Below, in pieces: positions 22,300 to 32,928 of a stretch of 64,000 nt of DNA. The translations under genes and the position numbers were made by a program. The notes under the pieces were generated by a model. It had not been told where the DNA came from, did no database searches, and was given only the letters and a program-made list of their open reading frames with translations. Positions within the stretch are counted from its first letter, which is position 1. Each line of letters opens with the position of its first letter. The DNA comes from Hortaea werneckii (Eukaryota > Ascomycota > Dothideomycetes > Mycosphaerellales > Teratosphaeriaceae): the NCBI GenBank assembly GCA_037044905.1, contig JBAOKB010000037.1, positions 930,001 to 994,000 on the forward strand. Direction: 5' to 3'.

Positions 22300-23937
22300 A
22301 TGTCCCCCCTCCAAAAAGACCCCCAAGGCCGCCCCTTCGTCCCCCTCTTCATCAACGGCCAGCCCCTCCCCCTCACGGACTCCTCCCGCCTCTACCCCGT
22401 CCACTCCGCCCTCTCCTCCTCCTCCTCCTCCAACGAACCAATCCACTACTACGCCTCCGCCTCCCTCTCCGACTGCGCCCAAGCCTGCGAAGCAGCCTGG
22501 TCCGCTTTCAACGGCACCACCTCCCCAACCACCACCACCTCCTCCTCTTCTGCGGATGGTGCATGGAAACGCAGCACCGTAACGACCGCCGATCCCTCAT
22601 CCTCCGCGCCGCCGACCTGCTCGAAACCCGACAGGACGAACTCATCGACGCCCAGATCCGCGAGACCAGCTGCCAGCGCACATGGGCCGCGACCAACATC
22701 TCCCTCACCGCGGGCTACATGCGGGAGATCGCGGCGCGGATCTCGAGCGTGCTGGCGGGGGAGATCCCACGATGGAGAAGCGGGAGACGTTCGCGTTTGT
22801 GTTTAAAGAACCGTGGGCCCCGTGTTGGTGATTCCGCCGTGGAATGCGGCGGTTGTGTTGGCGATGAGGGCGGTCACGAGTGCGGTTGCTGCGGGGTGTA
22901 CGGTGGTGTTGAAAGCGAGCGAGCTGTGTCCGTTGACGCATGGGTTGATTGTGGAGGTTTTTCGGCAGGCGGGGTTGCCGCCGGGGGTGTTGAATTCGGT
23001 GCAGAGTGTGCGAGGGGATGCGGAGGCTGGTGACGGAGGGGTTGGTGGGCGATGAGCGGATAAGAAAGGTTGAGTTTATTGGGAGTGCGGCGGTGGGGAG
23101 GAAGGTGGCGGGATTGGCGGCGAAGTATTTGAAGCCGGTTTTGATGGAGGTGAGTTTTTGTGCTTTCTTTTTAAGAAAAGAAATAACGAAATAACTGGGG
23201 AAGGGAGTTTTCCTTGGCTACCAAAATATGTTGGAGTGGTGATGCTGACGATTTGTAGCTCGGTGGCAAGTGTCCAGCTATCGTGCTCGACGATGCGGAT
23301 CTGGAAAAGGCTGCGATGTTGTGTGCGAAGGGGGCGGTGATGCATCACGGCCAGATCTGTTTCTCCACCGAGCGCATCATCGTTCTGCAAGAGCGTCGCA
23401 CAGCGATTCCAGGACCTTCTCGTCAAGGCCATGGCAAATGAGCCTGGCGGCACAGCGGTGCATTCGGGAATCGCAGAGAAAGCGCAATCCATCTTGCAAG
23501 ATGCGAAGGATCACGGGAACGAATTCCTAGTTGGCGGGCCAGAAATGGCAGTCGAGAATGGCCTCAAGCCTTCCATTGTCCTTGTCGACTCCAAGACCAA
23601 CAAGGATGATCTGAAGATAGTCGACGAGGAGACGTTCGGCCCTAGCGCTAGTTTATATGTCGTTGAAGACGATGCGGAAGCCATTCAGCTCGCGAATCGC
23701 TCTGCCTACGGATTAAACGCTACGATCCACTCGAATAACATGGAGCGGGCGCTGAAGATGGGTAGAGAGCTCGAGTACGGCCAGGTCCATGTGAACAGTA
23801 TCACGGTCTTCACCAGCTGGACGGGCCCGCAAGGCGGAGTGAAGGGCTCCGGTTGGGGGCGACAGAACGCTCGGTGGGGGATGGAAGAGTTTCTGCAGGA
23901 GAAGTTTATCACGTATCATGGGAAGGACAGTGGGTAG
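22300..23937 (+). CDS. NAD(P)-dependent aldehyde dehydrogenase (five one-base breaks)
   Basis: Aldehyde dehydrogenase family, about 509 residues if corrected, in exons 22300-23149 and 23259-23937. Diagnostic segments are all present but spread over several frames: GPVLVIPPWNAA (oxyanion Asn), VVLKASELCP (cofactor Lys), VEFIGSAAVGRKVA, MELGGKCPAIVLDDADLE (catalytic Glu loop), HHGQICFSTERIIV (catalytic Cys) and EETFGPSASLYVVE. It resembles salicylaldehyde or vanillin dehydrogenase-type ALDHs. Breaks lie at about 22577 (C missing), 22766 (C missing), 22811 (C missing), 23025 (extra G) and 23387 (extra C). The corrected length is divisible by three, favouring sequence error, but five breaks in one gene make real decay possible. 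Codon choice changes abruptly near 22740. Confidence 0.85.
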
Positions 23938-24679
23938 CACGGAATATAGATAGGGTCGATGTGATAGATGGGGAATCAATTGGGGGTAAAAAGAAAGAAA
24001 AAAGAAAGAAAAAACAAAGGCAGCATACAGACTCTGTGATGGATGGGGTGAGGCGTCCCGCCGATCTGAATGCCCTTGAGTCCTCCAGTATTTCCTTGCT
24101 GTTGCATCGCTTGACCACACCATCCTGTCGCAGCATCCCCGACGAAAACCGCCTTGTGGAGTGTGGTTGCACCCGCCGTCTCGCGTCCTGTCTGGGGGCT
24201 ATTTTCGGACGACGGATGCTGACGCCGATCGCTCCGGTCCGCCTCTATCGTCTGTGCATCGTCCCCACTGCAGTGAGCCCAGCCACTTCGGAGATCGGCA
24301 GGCTCTACCCGCTTCCTCGCCATCTTGCTCAGCCAATCAGCCTCAGCCATTCGACGCGGGTGTGACGGACCTTGTCGCGTCTACCTTCTCATTATCGCGA
24401 ACCGATACCTGAGGTTGCCTACGGAGGAGGTAGACTGGAAAGAGCGAAAGGCCGAGAAAGGCTCGTGTACTAGGTAGGTACTATGTAAGCTGCTGCATCT
24501 CCACCTTCAGCCATTGACTTCCTTCCCTCTTCCCTATCACATACACCTCTCTACTTCTCTTCCCTCCTCCACTGGTGATATCACTTACCCTCACGCTCTT
24601 TATCCATCACTCCCCAACTCCACTACACCCACCTACGTGATCAACCTCACTCCCCACCAACCAACCCACTCACGCGACA
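23938..24679. other. Intergenic stretch with short polypurine tract
   Basis: About 740 bases. Poly-purine AAAAAGAAAGAAAAAAG lies near 23988-24016. The segment 24471-24487 holds TAGGTAGGTACTATGTA, which shares 12 bases (AGGTACTATGTA) with 39594-39605. No gene is supported. Confidence 0.45.
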
Positions 24680-25428
24680 ATGGGTCTCACTCAACACCAA
24701 CCCATCCCGGCGCGTCGCCACTTCATGATGACCTCCCCTCGCGCTCAAGCCGCCTTCCACCACCAACAATTCTTCTTCCAGCAGAAGGATAACCTGGCCC
24801 ACCTCCTCAACACCATCAGCGCCGACGCCCGCAATGCCACCTCCTCTCCACCTCCTCCCCAGCCTCATGTACAACTTCTTCCGACTACCACGAACTCCTC
24901 ACCGTAACCACGCAGCTCCTCTCCGAAGCCCAAACCCTCAGCACCTGGACCTTCGACATGATCGAGAGCAACGGACCACAAGTCGAGCCGTTTGCGGAGA
25001 AAGTCGCGTTGGTAGAGCGGGTTGCGGGGGAGTTGAGGGAGAGGGTTTCGCAACAACAGCAGCAGATGCAGCAGATGCAGATGCAGGTTACCAACACCAC
25101 CACGCCGAACACAGCCGGGTCAAGACCCTGCAATACATCTCTATCATCAACCTTGAAGAAGAGAAGTCGCAGCGGTGAAGATGAGGGCGATGAAGAGGCA
25201 CAACAGCAACAATACCAGCAAGCGAACACAACTCTCAGCCATAAACGAAGCCGTGTCTTCGCGCCAGCACCGGCACTACGAGATCACCACCACTACCAAC
25301 AGCAACAGCACCAGCAGCAGCAGCAAGACATAATGTCCGGCATCGAGCCCACGACGACGTCCTGTGGAACCCATGTCGAAAGCTTCCTGCAGACGCCTTG
25401 GTGGACGCAGCGACCTATCTGCGACTAA
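24680..25428 (+). CDS. Hypothetical Gln/His-rich protein (one probable frameshift)
   Basis: I do not recognise this protein. From ATG 24680 the frame reads MGLTQHQPIPARRHFMMTSP and LAHLLNTISADARNAT. A one-base deletion near 24881 would connect it to DYHELLTVTTQLLSEAQTL and a helical region rich in Glu and Val (VEPFAEKVALVERVAGEL), predicted coiled coil. After that come QQQQQMQQMQMQ, a basic KKRSRSG patch that could be a nuclear signal, and a His/Gln repeat near the C-terminus. Corrected length is about 249 residues. The helical core plus basic patch suggests a nuclear or regulatory protein, but no family assignment is justified. Confidence 0.5.
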
Positions 25429-25632
25429 AGTCGTTCGTTCAGGGCTTTTTCTCTGCTGTTTTGGTTGGGCTAGCTTTCATCGGTTAGGGCAGATTGCGAG
25501 GCTTCTCTTCATCTCATCCCGTCTTTTTGGAGATGGAACGGGATTTTTTTTTTGGCTTGTTTTTTTTTTTCAAAAGCTGGCGTTTTGGGAGCTGAGCTCG
25601 ATGGAGTTTTTTGAAAGAGCAGGGAACGGGAT

Positions 25633-25658
25633 AGGACAGGACAGGACAGGACAGGACA
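25633..25658. repeat. Pentanucleotide microsatellite (AGGAC)5
   Basis: Five perfect copies of AGGAC in an intergenic region; potentially length-variable between strains. Confidence 0.85.
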
Positions 25659-26089
25659 GACACGGTATATGGTTTTGCTTTTTTTCGCGGCCGTTCTTGA
25701 AAGATTCCACTATTAGGGATGACTCGAATGTGATGGGAATATTGGGAATGGAATGAATGCAGGGTTGGGATTTATGTACGATATGGAATATGATTGTAAA
25801 GTCAAGACAGGGATTAAAAGGCGGAAAAGGGGAAAGGGGTTATGTAAAAGTAGCTTTATGAAATTACATGGTCTTACATTACCTCCATTGATTGTATTCT
25901 TTTTTCTTGAATTTTAATTTTCCCAAAAGGTCGAGAAGAGGAAGATACTGGCTTTGTGTGAATTGGTGATGCTTGTAAATACTTCAGTGACAATAGTCCA
26001 TCTACCTAATGGAATGCACTTCGCCTTCGCTCACTCCATCATCCAGCTCTTTCCTCTTTCACCCGTCTCTCCAATGAAAAAAAAGAAAG

Positions 26090-26111
26090 AAAAAAAAAAA
26101 AAAAAAAAAAA
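26090..26111. repeat. Poly(A) run of 22 bases
   Basis: Homopolymer just downstream of the minus-strand methyltransferase gene; on that strand it is poly(T). Confidence 0.8.
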
Positions 26112-26149
26112 CCAATTTCATAAAAAATCAAAAAAAAGAGAAAACTCTT

Positions 26150-27130
26150 CTACTGCACATGCTTCCACACGCTCACAAAATCCATCCCTTTCCCCACCTC
26201 ATGCGTCCGCTCCGCCTTCCACCGCTCCACCTTCACCAGCGCATCCCGCGGCATCTCCGTCGTCCGGTCCTCGATCACGTACCCGCCTCCCTCTCTCCCT
26301 CCTTCCTGTCCCCCTTCGCCTCCCTCACTTCCTCCCTTCTGGTGGGGTTTCGTATACTCCACCCCTTTCCCCGGCCGATTCAACAACTGCTCGTACAACT
26401 CCCGCGTCAATCCATGCGGAGGGCCCCCCGAACTCGGGGGTTTCTTCAAGGGAAACTCCAGACAGATGAGGATTCCGCCGAGGGGGGATAGGAGTTGTGA
26501 CATGCGTTTGCTCCAGGCGGGACGAAGTGTGGGGGGTAGCGCGCAGAGGAAGGTGTAGTCGTAGATGAGGTCGAAGGTTTTGGGGTCTTCCTCTTCGGAC
26601 TGGGGCTGTTGTTGTGGTCCGGCGGCGTGGTCATGGGTGGAAAGAGGGGGGTGGGTTTGGGATAGGAAGTCGTCGGAGAAGAAGTCCGCTACCAGGAAGG
26701 TGGCGGTGCCGGGACTGGTTCCGGAAGAGTTGTTGGCCGCCGCTGGTGGATATTTGATGTCGCGGTCGGGACTCGCGGCTAGTTTCTGCGCGCCTTGGAT
26801 GGCGAGCGTGGAGGTGTCGAGGCCGTAGGCGTCGTAGCCGTAGGATGCGAGGAGGAGGACGTCGTAGCCGCGTCCGCAGCCGGGGACTAAGGCCTTTTTC
26901 CGCCGGGTGGGTTGGTGGTGGGCTTTGTTGCTGGAGGTGTCTTGGGAGGAGGAGGCCTCGATCTGCGGGAGCTTGGATTGTAGAGTGTCGACTAGAGCTG
27001 GATTTGGTTCGCCACGGTCCCACGGCGTCACGTTCTGCTCCCACAGGGCGTTCCAGCCTCCGGCTTGCTTTTCCGGTGGGAGGGCATCGAAGTGTTGGCG
27101 TAGACGCTCACGGACGTCGACGGAGGCCAT
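26150..27130 (-). CDS. Thiopurine/thiol S-methyltransferase family protein (TPMT-like)
   Basis: Single exon, 326 residues, intact. SAM-binding motif I is seen at about residue 82 (ALVPGCGRGYDVLLLAS), followed by the acidic GYDAYGLDTST loop. The family's YDYTFLCALPP segment lies near residue 190, and LLSPLGGILICLEFPL follows. Fungal members methylate thiols, halides or bisulfide in the cytosol; the substrate here is unknown. Two low-complexity insertions stand out: an Asn/Ser/Gly stretch near residue 135 and a Gly/Glu-rich loop (KGGSEGGEGGQEGGREGGG) near residue 275. The second third-codon block switch lies just before that loop. It overlaps nothing and is convergent with the Q-rich unknown gene. 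Confidence 0.88.
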   Translation of the reverse strand: MASVDVRERLRQHFDALPPEKQAGGWNALWEQNVTPWDRGEPNPALVDTLQSKLPQIEASSSQDTSSNKAHHQPTRRKKALVPGCGRGYDVLLLASYGYDAYGLDTSTLAIQGAQKLAASPDRDIKYPPAAANNSSGTSPGTATFLVADFFSDDFLSQTHPPLSTHDHAAGPQQQPQSEEEDPKTFDLIYDYTFLCALPPTLRPAWSKRMSQLLSPLGGILICLEFPLKKPPSSGGPPHGLTRELYEQLLNRPGKGVEYTKPHQKGGSEGGEGGQEGGREGGGYVIEDRTTEMPRDALVKVERWKAERTHEVGKGMDFVSVWKHVQ

Positions 27131-27752
27131 TTTGTTTTTGGTTTTTCCTCACTAAGACGAGATGGAATTGCAATTCTCCGCAGTGCTTGGTTGTGTAGAC
27201 GAGTATATTTGTGTGTAAGTCCAGAGCGCACGTGAGGCTTTTAATATTCACACCAGCTCGCTTGAGTCTTTTTGAGGGAAGAATGATGACGAAAGGGAAG
27301 TGGGAAAGTTACGGAGAGGACGGGTGCAAGTGGGTTTGGATGGCACGCCGTGGAGCACTTACGATAAAGTCCTGACGCCGCTTCCAGGACGGTCAGGTAA
27401 CGGGATGGTATACGTGTACATATGTGGAGGGTGGCAATGATAGCTGGCAAAGAAAGCTAGCCTGCTCATGGTCTGGTTCCGGCATGGCAACCCCCGGCTT
27501 CACCGGTGGGCTTGGTGGGCTGAGGGAGCGATACATGCAGGTGGCCATTCGGATGTAAAGGCGGGGCGGGGATAATACCCAAGGTAGGTAATTGTGAAGC
27601 CTGAGGCATCACTCCGATCTTCACGACTGCCGGTGACGTTTTCCATTGGAGATTGCAGCTTGGGCTTCGTTCCCATCTTCTGCTACACCTCGCATTGACT
27701 TGATTTTTCCTCCTCATCTCCCACGTCTATACCCAACATTCACCCCGCAAAC
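27131..27752. promoter_or_regulatory. Divergent promoter region (methyltransferase / SDHAF2)
   Basis: 620 bases between two divergently transcribed genes. It includes AAGGTAGGTAA near 27581, similar to the CTAGGTA-type motif seen in other spacers. No gene is supported. Confidence 0.4.
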
Positions 27753-28774
27753 ATGTCTGCTCCACGGACGATCCTGCGCGCTGGCCGTCTGGCCACCCGC
27801 CAGCCCATGCGCTCCTTCACCACCACCTCTTCTCGCTTCGCCGCCGTTCCCATGAACGAGCGCTGCAACGACACCGCCGAGGCTTACCGCAAGTTCCAGA
27901 TCGAGAAGCCCGACAACCCGCATATGACCAACACCAACAGCACCATTGCCAACGAGATGCCCTCGATCGGCAAGGACGGCGCACCACCGGAGATGATCAC
28001 CTCGGTCGACCCCAGCTTCTTGCCCAAGGACAGCAAGCCTGATAACACCGAGAAGATGATGGGCGGCCAGCAGAAGGGTGCCCCCGAAGCCGGCGTGAAT
28101 GCGGAGCTGAACGTAGGTGAAATCGAAGGCGGCACCTTCCGCATCGAGCCCCTCAAGCGCACCGGCGAGGATGCCAGCACCATGCGCGCCCGTCTCATCT
28201 GTAAGCCAGAACGCGCGGAGCCAAGCACAGTGTCAGCTGACTGATGGTGTGTGATTTAGATCAATCCCGGAAAAGAGGGACACTAGAGTCGGACCTGCTC
28301 CTGTCCACCTTCGCCGACGAGTACCTGGCCGACATGACGCCGAAGCAGCTGCAGCAGTACGACCTCTTCCTCGACGAGAACGACTGGGACATCTACTACT
28401 GGGCCACGCAAGAGCCGTCTCCGACTTCCATGGCCTACGCCGAAGGTGCTGGTCCCGCACACGCCTCGCCTGAGGCACAGGGCAAGGGATCTACCGAGAC
28501 GGCTGAGCATGCCCCGAACACTGCCGAGAACAACGATCTGAAGCCTGTGGCGCCGGCAAAGGGTGAATGGGCTAACACTCTGGGAACTTTCAAGCCAGCT
28601 TACCGGCCTGTGCCGCAACGGTGGAAGAACAGTGAGATCCTGAGCATGCTCCGGAAGCACGTCATCAAGCGCAGCGCTGGAGGTGTTCACGTTGCCGGTG
28701 GCGAAGAGGCGAAGAAGGAAGGCCTCGGTCAGGGTATGGCGTTTATGCCGGAATTGAAGAAGATGGATGCTTAA
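27753..28774 (+). CDS. SDH5: Succinate dehydrogenase assembly factor 2 (SDHAF2/Sdh5)
   Basis: Two exons, 27753-28200 and 28260-28774, encode 320 residues. The N-terminus (ILRAGRLATRQPMRSFTTTSS) is Arg/Ser/Thr-rich without acids, a typical mitochondrial presequence. The SDHAF2 core, split by the intron at RARLI-YQSRKRG, reads YQSRKRGTLESDLLLSTFA...FLDENDWDIYYWAT, matching the helical bundle that promotes covalent flavinylation of Sdh1 in the mitochondrial matrix. The C-terminal extension of about 120 residues (WKNSEILSMLRKHV) is longer than in yeast or human, as is common in filamentous fungi. The intron phase (T + AT = Tyr) is unambiguous. Confidence 0.93.
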
Positions 28775-29223
28775 GTGTGTCCATTGATGTATTTCATTAC
28801 GTTGAACCGGCTAGACGATTGTATAGAATGTACAATATTTCATTGCAAAGGACTATATGCGTAAAAGGGATTTGTTTGACAGTTACATCGTCATTGCCAC
28901 CTGGAAATCTCTTGGACGGCACCAATTCGACCTATGAGGGTAGTCACGACTGATCGCGACACAGGGCGCTCCTCCTCGCTATCGAGCTGAGAGCACTCCA
29001 GGCGTTCCTGTCCTGGTATGACCCAGCAGGCACTGTTCAACGCCTATCACGCCCTGCTCTGACATTTTTCTCTCTCCCGCCAGTGGACACCATCGAAGCA
29101 CTCAATCTCTACACTAGCACCCAAATCGACTACATCTATCTATCAACAGCACTCATTACACTTATATCATCAGCACCAACTAATCCATCTTCCACCGCGA
29201 CAAGAACAGCCTACCAACAAGAA
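28775..29223. other. Intergenic stretch, no supported gene
   Basis: About 450 bases between two plus-strand genes; pyrimidine-rich just before the next ATG. Nothing else is seen. Confidence 0.5.
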
Positions 29224-30635
29224 ATGTCTCTCCACGTCCCCGCCATCCGCACCAACACCATCAAGCGCTCCGGTTCGGGCTCCAGCCTCCGCCACTCCTC
29301 AGTCGAGCACGAGAACGACCTAGCACCCGTCACGCGCTCGAGGAGGAACTCGGATAGCAGTGTGACTTCTCCACGGGTAAGATCAAATTCGTTCCTGTCC
29401 TAGGACTCATACACAAATGGTCGTGGCCTCAAACTATAACTGCCGAAAACAAATAGGGCTCGGAATTAAATACACAAATAAACAAAATCACTTACCCAAT
29501 TTCTTCGTCACTAGACCCTCGACTCCCCCTCCCCAACAACAACCCCTCACGCCCAACCGCAAACAACCCTCTACGTGGGTCCCGCCCATAAACCCTTCAC
29601 CGTCCCCACGAACCTCCTGATCTCCAAATCCCTCTTATTTCCAGCGTCTCCTGACGGAAACCCCGGATCCGACCCCCGAGCAGACGACTTTCGAGGACAT
29701 GCGATGAGGTCGGTATGAAGCTGTTTTGTGCATGGGTGAAGGAAGGGGATGCGGTTTTGAAGGGTCCTAGGGATTGGCATGAGGTGGGGGGTTATTTGGG
29801 CGGGTATGCGGTTGCGTGGAGGTTTGGGGGGGAGGGGTGTGGGAATAGAGGTAAAGTTTTTTTCCCTTTTTTTTTTCTTTTTGGCTTTTTTGTCTGGGAT
29901 TCTTTTTTGATTTTGATTTTACCCTTCGTCTGAGATGACGGGCGTCGCGCCGCTTGCACACTTGTATGCGTCATCGGGCAAGAAGGAGGTCTTTCTTTTC
30001 CCTGACTTTCCCCACCTCTCCCCAGCGATCCATTCCCCTGCCTTCCTTCCTTCCTTCCTTCCTGCCTGCCTTGTACCCTTTGCCATAGCTTAGACTGCAC
30101 TCCGATGTCCCAATCCTCATCAGGGAGGCAAAAAAAAAAAGAAGAAGAAAAAAAAGAAAACCCACGCTCCTCTCCCACGTCTCTATCAAAAGCAGGGCTA
30201 ACATCTAGGGGATCTACCCCCTCCACGACCACAGTCATCGATCTAATCCGCACACACTACCACACCGCCGACCTGACCGCCCCGCCCTACCGCCTCGAGT
30301 ACATCTCCACCTACGCGCCGGGCAGTCCCATGCAGCGCTTCCTCTTCTCCACGGCCACATATCGCTGTCTTGCCTCCTCTTCCTCCTCCTCCTCCTCCTC
30401 GGCCCCACTCACCTCCAGCGATCCGTCTTCCTCCGAGCCAGCTATCTCCGACGCTATGAAGACGATGTTCCTCAAGTCCCCCAATCTGGCCGTCGAGTTC
30501 ATCGAGACGTTGGTGAAGGTGCATCGGGAAGGGTGTAGGGATGCGAGGAAGGGGTTGAGTTGTCCTGAGTGGCATGTGCATGAGCGGACGAAGGTTTGTC
30601 CCAAGGGGTTTGTGGAGGCTTGGGAGGGGGATTGA
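29224..30635 (+). CDS. BTB/POZ-like fungal protein with one long low-complexity intron
   Basis: Exons 29224-29376, 29515-29850 and 30235-30635 give 296 residues once one missing base near 29711 is restored. The core begins TTLYVGPAHKPFTVPTNLLIS, the usual opening of fungal BTB-like proteins, and continues FCAWVKEGDAVLKGPRDWHE and GGYLGGYAVAWRFG. The last exon has NRVIDLIRTHYHT, YRLEYISTYAPGS and CPEWHVHE, with a CxxxHxHE-like end common in this fungal group. These proteins are often of unknown function; BTB domains mediate dimerisation and cullin-3 contacts. The second intron (384 nt) is unusually long and packed with poly(T), CCTT and poly(A) runs. The splice G-TC = Val at 29850/30235 fits exactly. 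Confidence 0.7.
30041..30062. repeat. CCTT tetranucleotide repeat inside an intron
   Basis: About five and a half copies of CCTT within the long second intron of the BTB-like gene. Confidence 0.8.
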
Positions 30636-31110
30636 AAGTGAGTGGATGAGGAGTTCTGTGGGGAGGGAGTAATGAGTGGGTTGGGTCAGGGTTGGGGAGG
30701 TGTTGTGGCGCTGTGGTGGTTCGGAGTGGTCATGCCGGGAGTTCGGGCCCTTTTGGCCTCCTCCTTCTTTTTCTGGAAGGTGGTTCGGGAGAGAGGGGAT
30801 TGACCTGGCTGTTTTTCCTAGAAGACACTGGCCTATTCCATTAATTTAATGTTTCCTTTTCTCTGAGCCCCGAAAGCAGCAGCAAGCACCCTGCTCTTTT
30901 TTCGCTTTGTGATCACAGTAAGATCCATCACGATCGGTACAGCTTTGCTTTCGCAAGAAGTCTCTGCACTCGTCAGCGAATCTAAGCAATGTCTGACATA
31001 TCAAGAATTGAAGAGTTGCAGTCGGGAAAATTGGTTCTCAATGTTCTCAATGTCTTTCATCGGGGTAGCAAATAAGCCCAAAACCCCCATGCTAGCTCAC
31101 TGGCCAAGCA
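30636..31110. other. Intergenic stretch between convergent genes
   Basis: 475 bases between two convergent stop codons; G/T-rich on the left, no gene or obvious motif. Confidence 0.5.
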
Positions 31111-32928
31111 CTACGCTATTTCCTTTCCCACTTCCCTCCTAACCTCCACTTTCCCCTCGAACCGTCTCCGCTTCTCCATCTGCCTCTCCTTATCCGCCCG
31201 CATCTTCCGAATCAGCTTGGACTTCTGTCTTATCTTCCAGCCATAGCGGTAGAAGACGAAGGGGATGGGGATACAGATAGCCTCGAGGATCGCTAGCAAC
31301 GTGCCTGCCCATCGCGCGCCAAGCGTGGCGTACATGGCCGCGCCGGCTAAGGGCATGGTGGCGCCCATGATGGAGCGTAGGACTGCGTTCCCGGCGAGCG
31401 CTGAGGCGGCGTAGATGTCGTACGAGTAGACGAGGTAGTTTGAGCGTAGATGAAGACGGCGCAGTTGCCCATGCCGAAGGGGATGCCGGCTAGGATAGGA
31501 ACGATCCCTGCTCAAGATATTAGTAAAACGCATTCTTTGATTTTTATCGTTTGGATGTAACGTACAAGGCACATCAGGCGTCCCGCTCCAAGCAAACCAA
31601 ATCTCACCAACTGGGATGAGTACCGCGGCGATACAAACGACGCTGACCATAGCCTCCGGCGGCGGATCGCCCGTCTCGCTTTCAGGGTCCGCTTTATGCG
31701 AATTGATCATCTTCCGGATCAAGGGCTCGCAACAGATCACAATCATGGACCCGACTCCTATGCCACAGAAGGCAAGACCCGAGAGTCCTGGCGACCAGCC
31801 CCGCATGTCGGAGAAGATGATCGGGTATGCGACGAAACAGAGGTATAACACGCCGTAGACCAGGGCAATGTAGACGTCCCAGAAGATGAGGATAGGTTCC
31901 GTCACGGTCATGCTGAAAGGCCGTGACAGGTTGACTTTGAGCAAAGGGACCAGATCCTCTCGGTCGTCGTAGCGGCTCCACCATCGATCGTCACCTGTTT
32001 CTTTTCGCTTCTTCTCGGCTCGCTTGCGCAGAATGGCCGGGGCATACGTCTCCTGTACCAAACCCACAACGATCCACGCCACGCTCGCCGCAATGATAAC
32101 TACCCAATTCGTCCACCTCCAGCCAAGATACTGATACACGAAGCCTCCCACAACTGGACCCAGCACGGGTCCGTTCATGGGGCCAACTGACCAGATGGAG
32201 AAGGCTAGCGCCCGATGTTCATCGTCTACTATATCGTTAACCGTACCGGGGGCATTACTGATCATCGCGGCCGCACAAAACGCGCCGAAAGAACCTAGTC
32301 ACTAGGATCGTCTCCATATTCCTCGCGACGGCGCAGGGGATGACAAAGACCACGAACAACCCCAGCGCGATGATATAGATGGGTCGGCGGCCGAACATCT
32401 CCGACAGCGGGGCCAGGATGACGGCCCCCGTCGCCATACCGAGCAGGTACGTCGTCACGCCTAGGATCCCCTCGGTCTGCGTCGCGCCGAACGAGCGTTC
32501 CATGCCTGGTATGGCGGAGGTGTAGCTCGTCGAGTACAGGACGACGCAGGTGGTGCCGTAGCTCATGACGAACAGGATGAGGCCTTTGTACCAAAGGGGC
32601 CAGTTTTGGGGGTCGGCTTGTCGTCGGCGTCGAAGTCGATCTCGTAGGCGGGATCCGTGGTCATGGCTGTTGTGGCAACGCTGTGCACGGTTGGGGTCTT
32701 GTGGAGAGTTGGGAGTACGCCACCGATGGCACCGGCTCCGGCTGAAGATGCTCGAGAGATGCGCGGCTCGAGGGTCTTCTTGGTGAGGTTTCCGCTGTAG
32801 CGCTCATGGTCTGATTCGGTGGTTATGCTATCGCCATCGCCGTCTGGCGTGAGAGGGTTTTCGACCGACATTGTCGAGCCTTTCCGTCCTGATGATTCGG
32901 CGTCTGCGTCGATGTCCTTGTCTGCCAT
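31111..32928 (-). CDS. MFS drug/polyamine transporter (DHA1, TPO-like; three frameshifts)
   Basis: About 586 residues in exons 32928-31566 and 31507-31111. After a 110-residue hydrophilic N-terminus the protein enters the membrane with PQNWPLWYKGLILFVMSYG, the PxNW motif typical of fungal DHA1 polyamine/drug transporters. It continues with the loop motif LSEMFGRRPIYI, TRFFGAFCAAAMISNAPGT and the motif-C segment GPMNGPVLGPVVGGFVYQYLGWRW. One-base breaks occur at about 32615 (missing C on the coding strand), 32288-32290 (extra T) and 31439-31441 (missing A). The corrected spliced length is divisible by three. It is expected in the plasma membrane; the substrate is not predictable. Confidence 0.87.

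Larger units (their letters stand above)
25429..26149. other. Intergenic stretch, homopolymer-rich, convergent genes
   Basis: About 720 bases between two convergent genes. It holds T runs near 25548-25570, an AGGAC microsatellite (25633-25658), and a poly(A) run (26090-26111) next to the stop of the methyltransferase gene. Confidence 0.55.
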
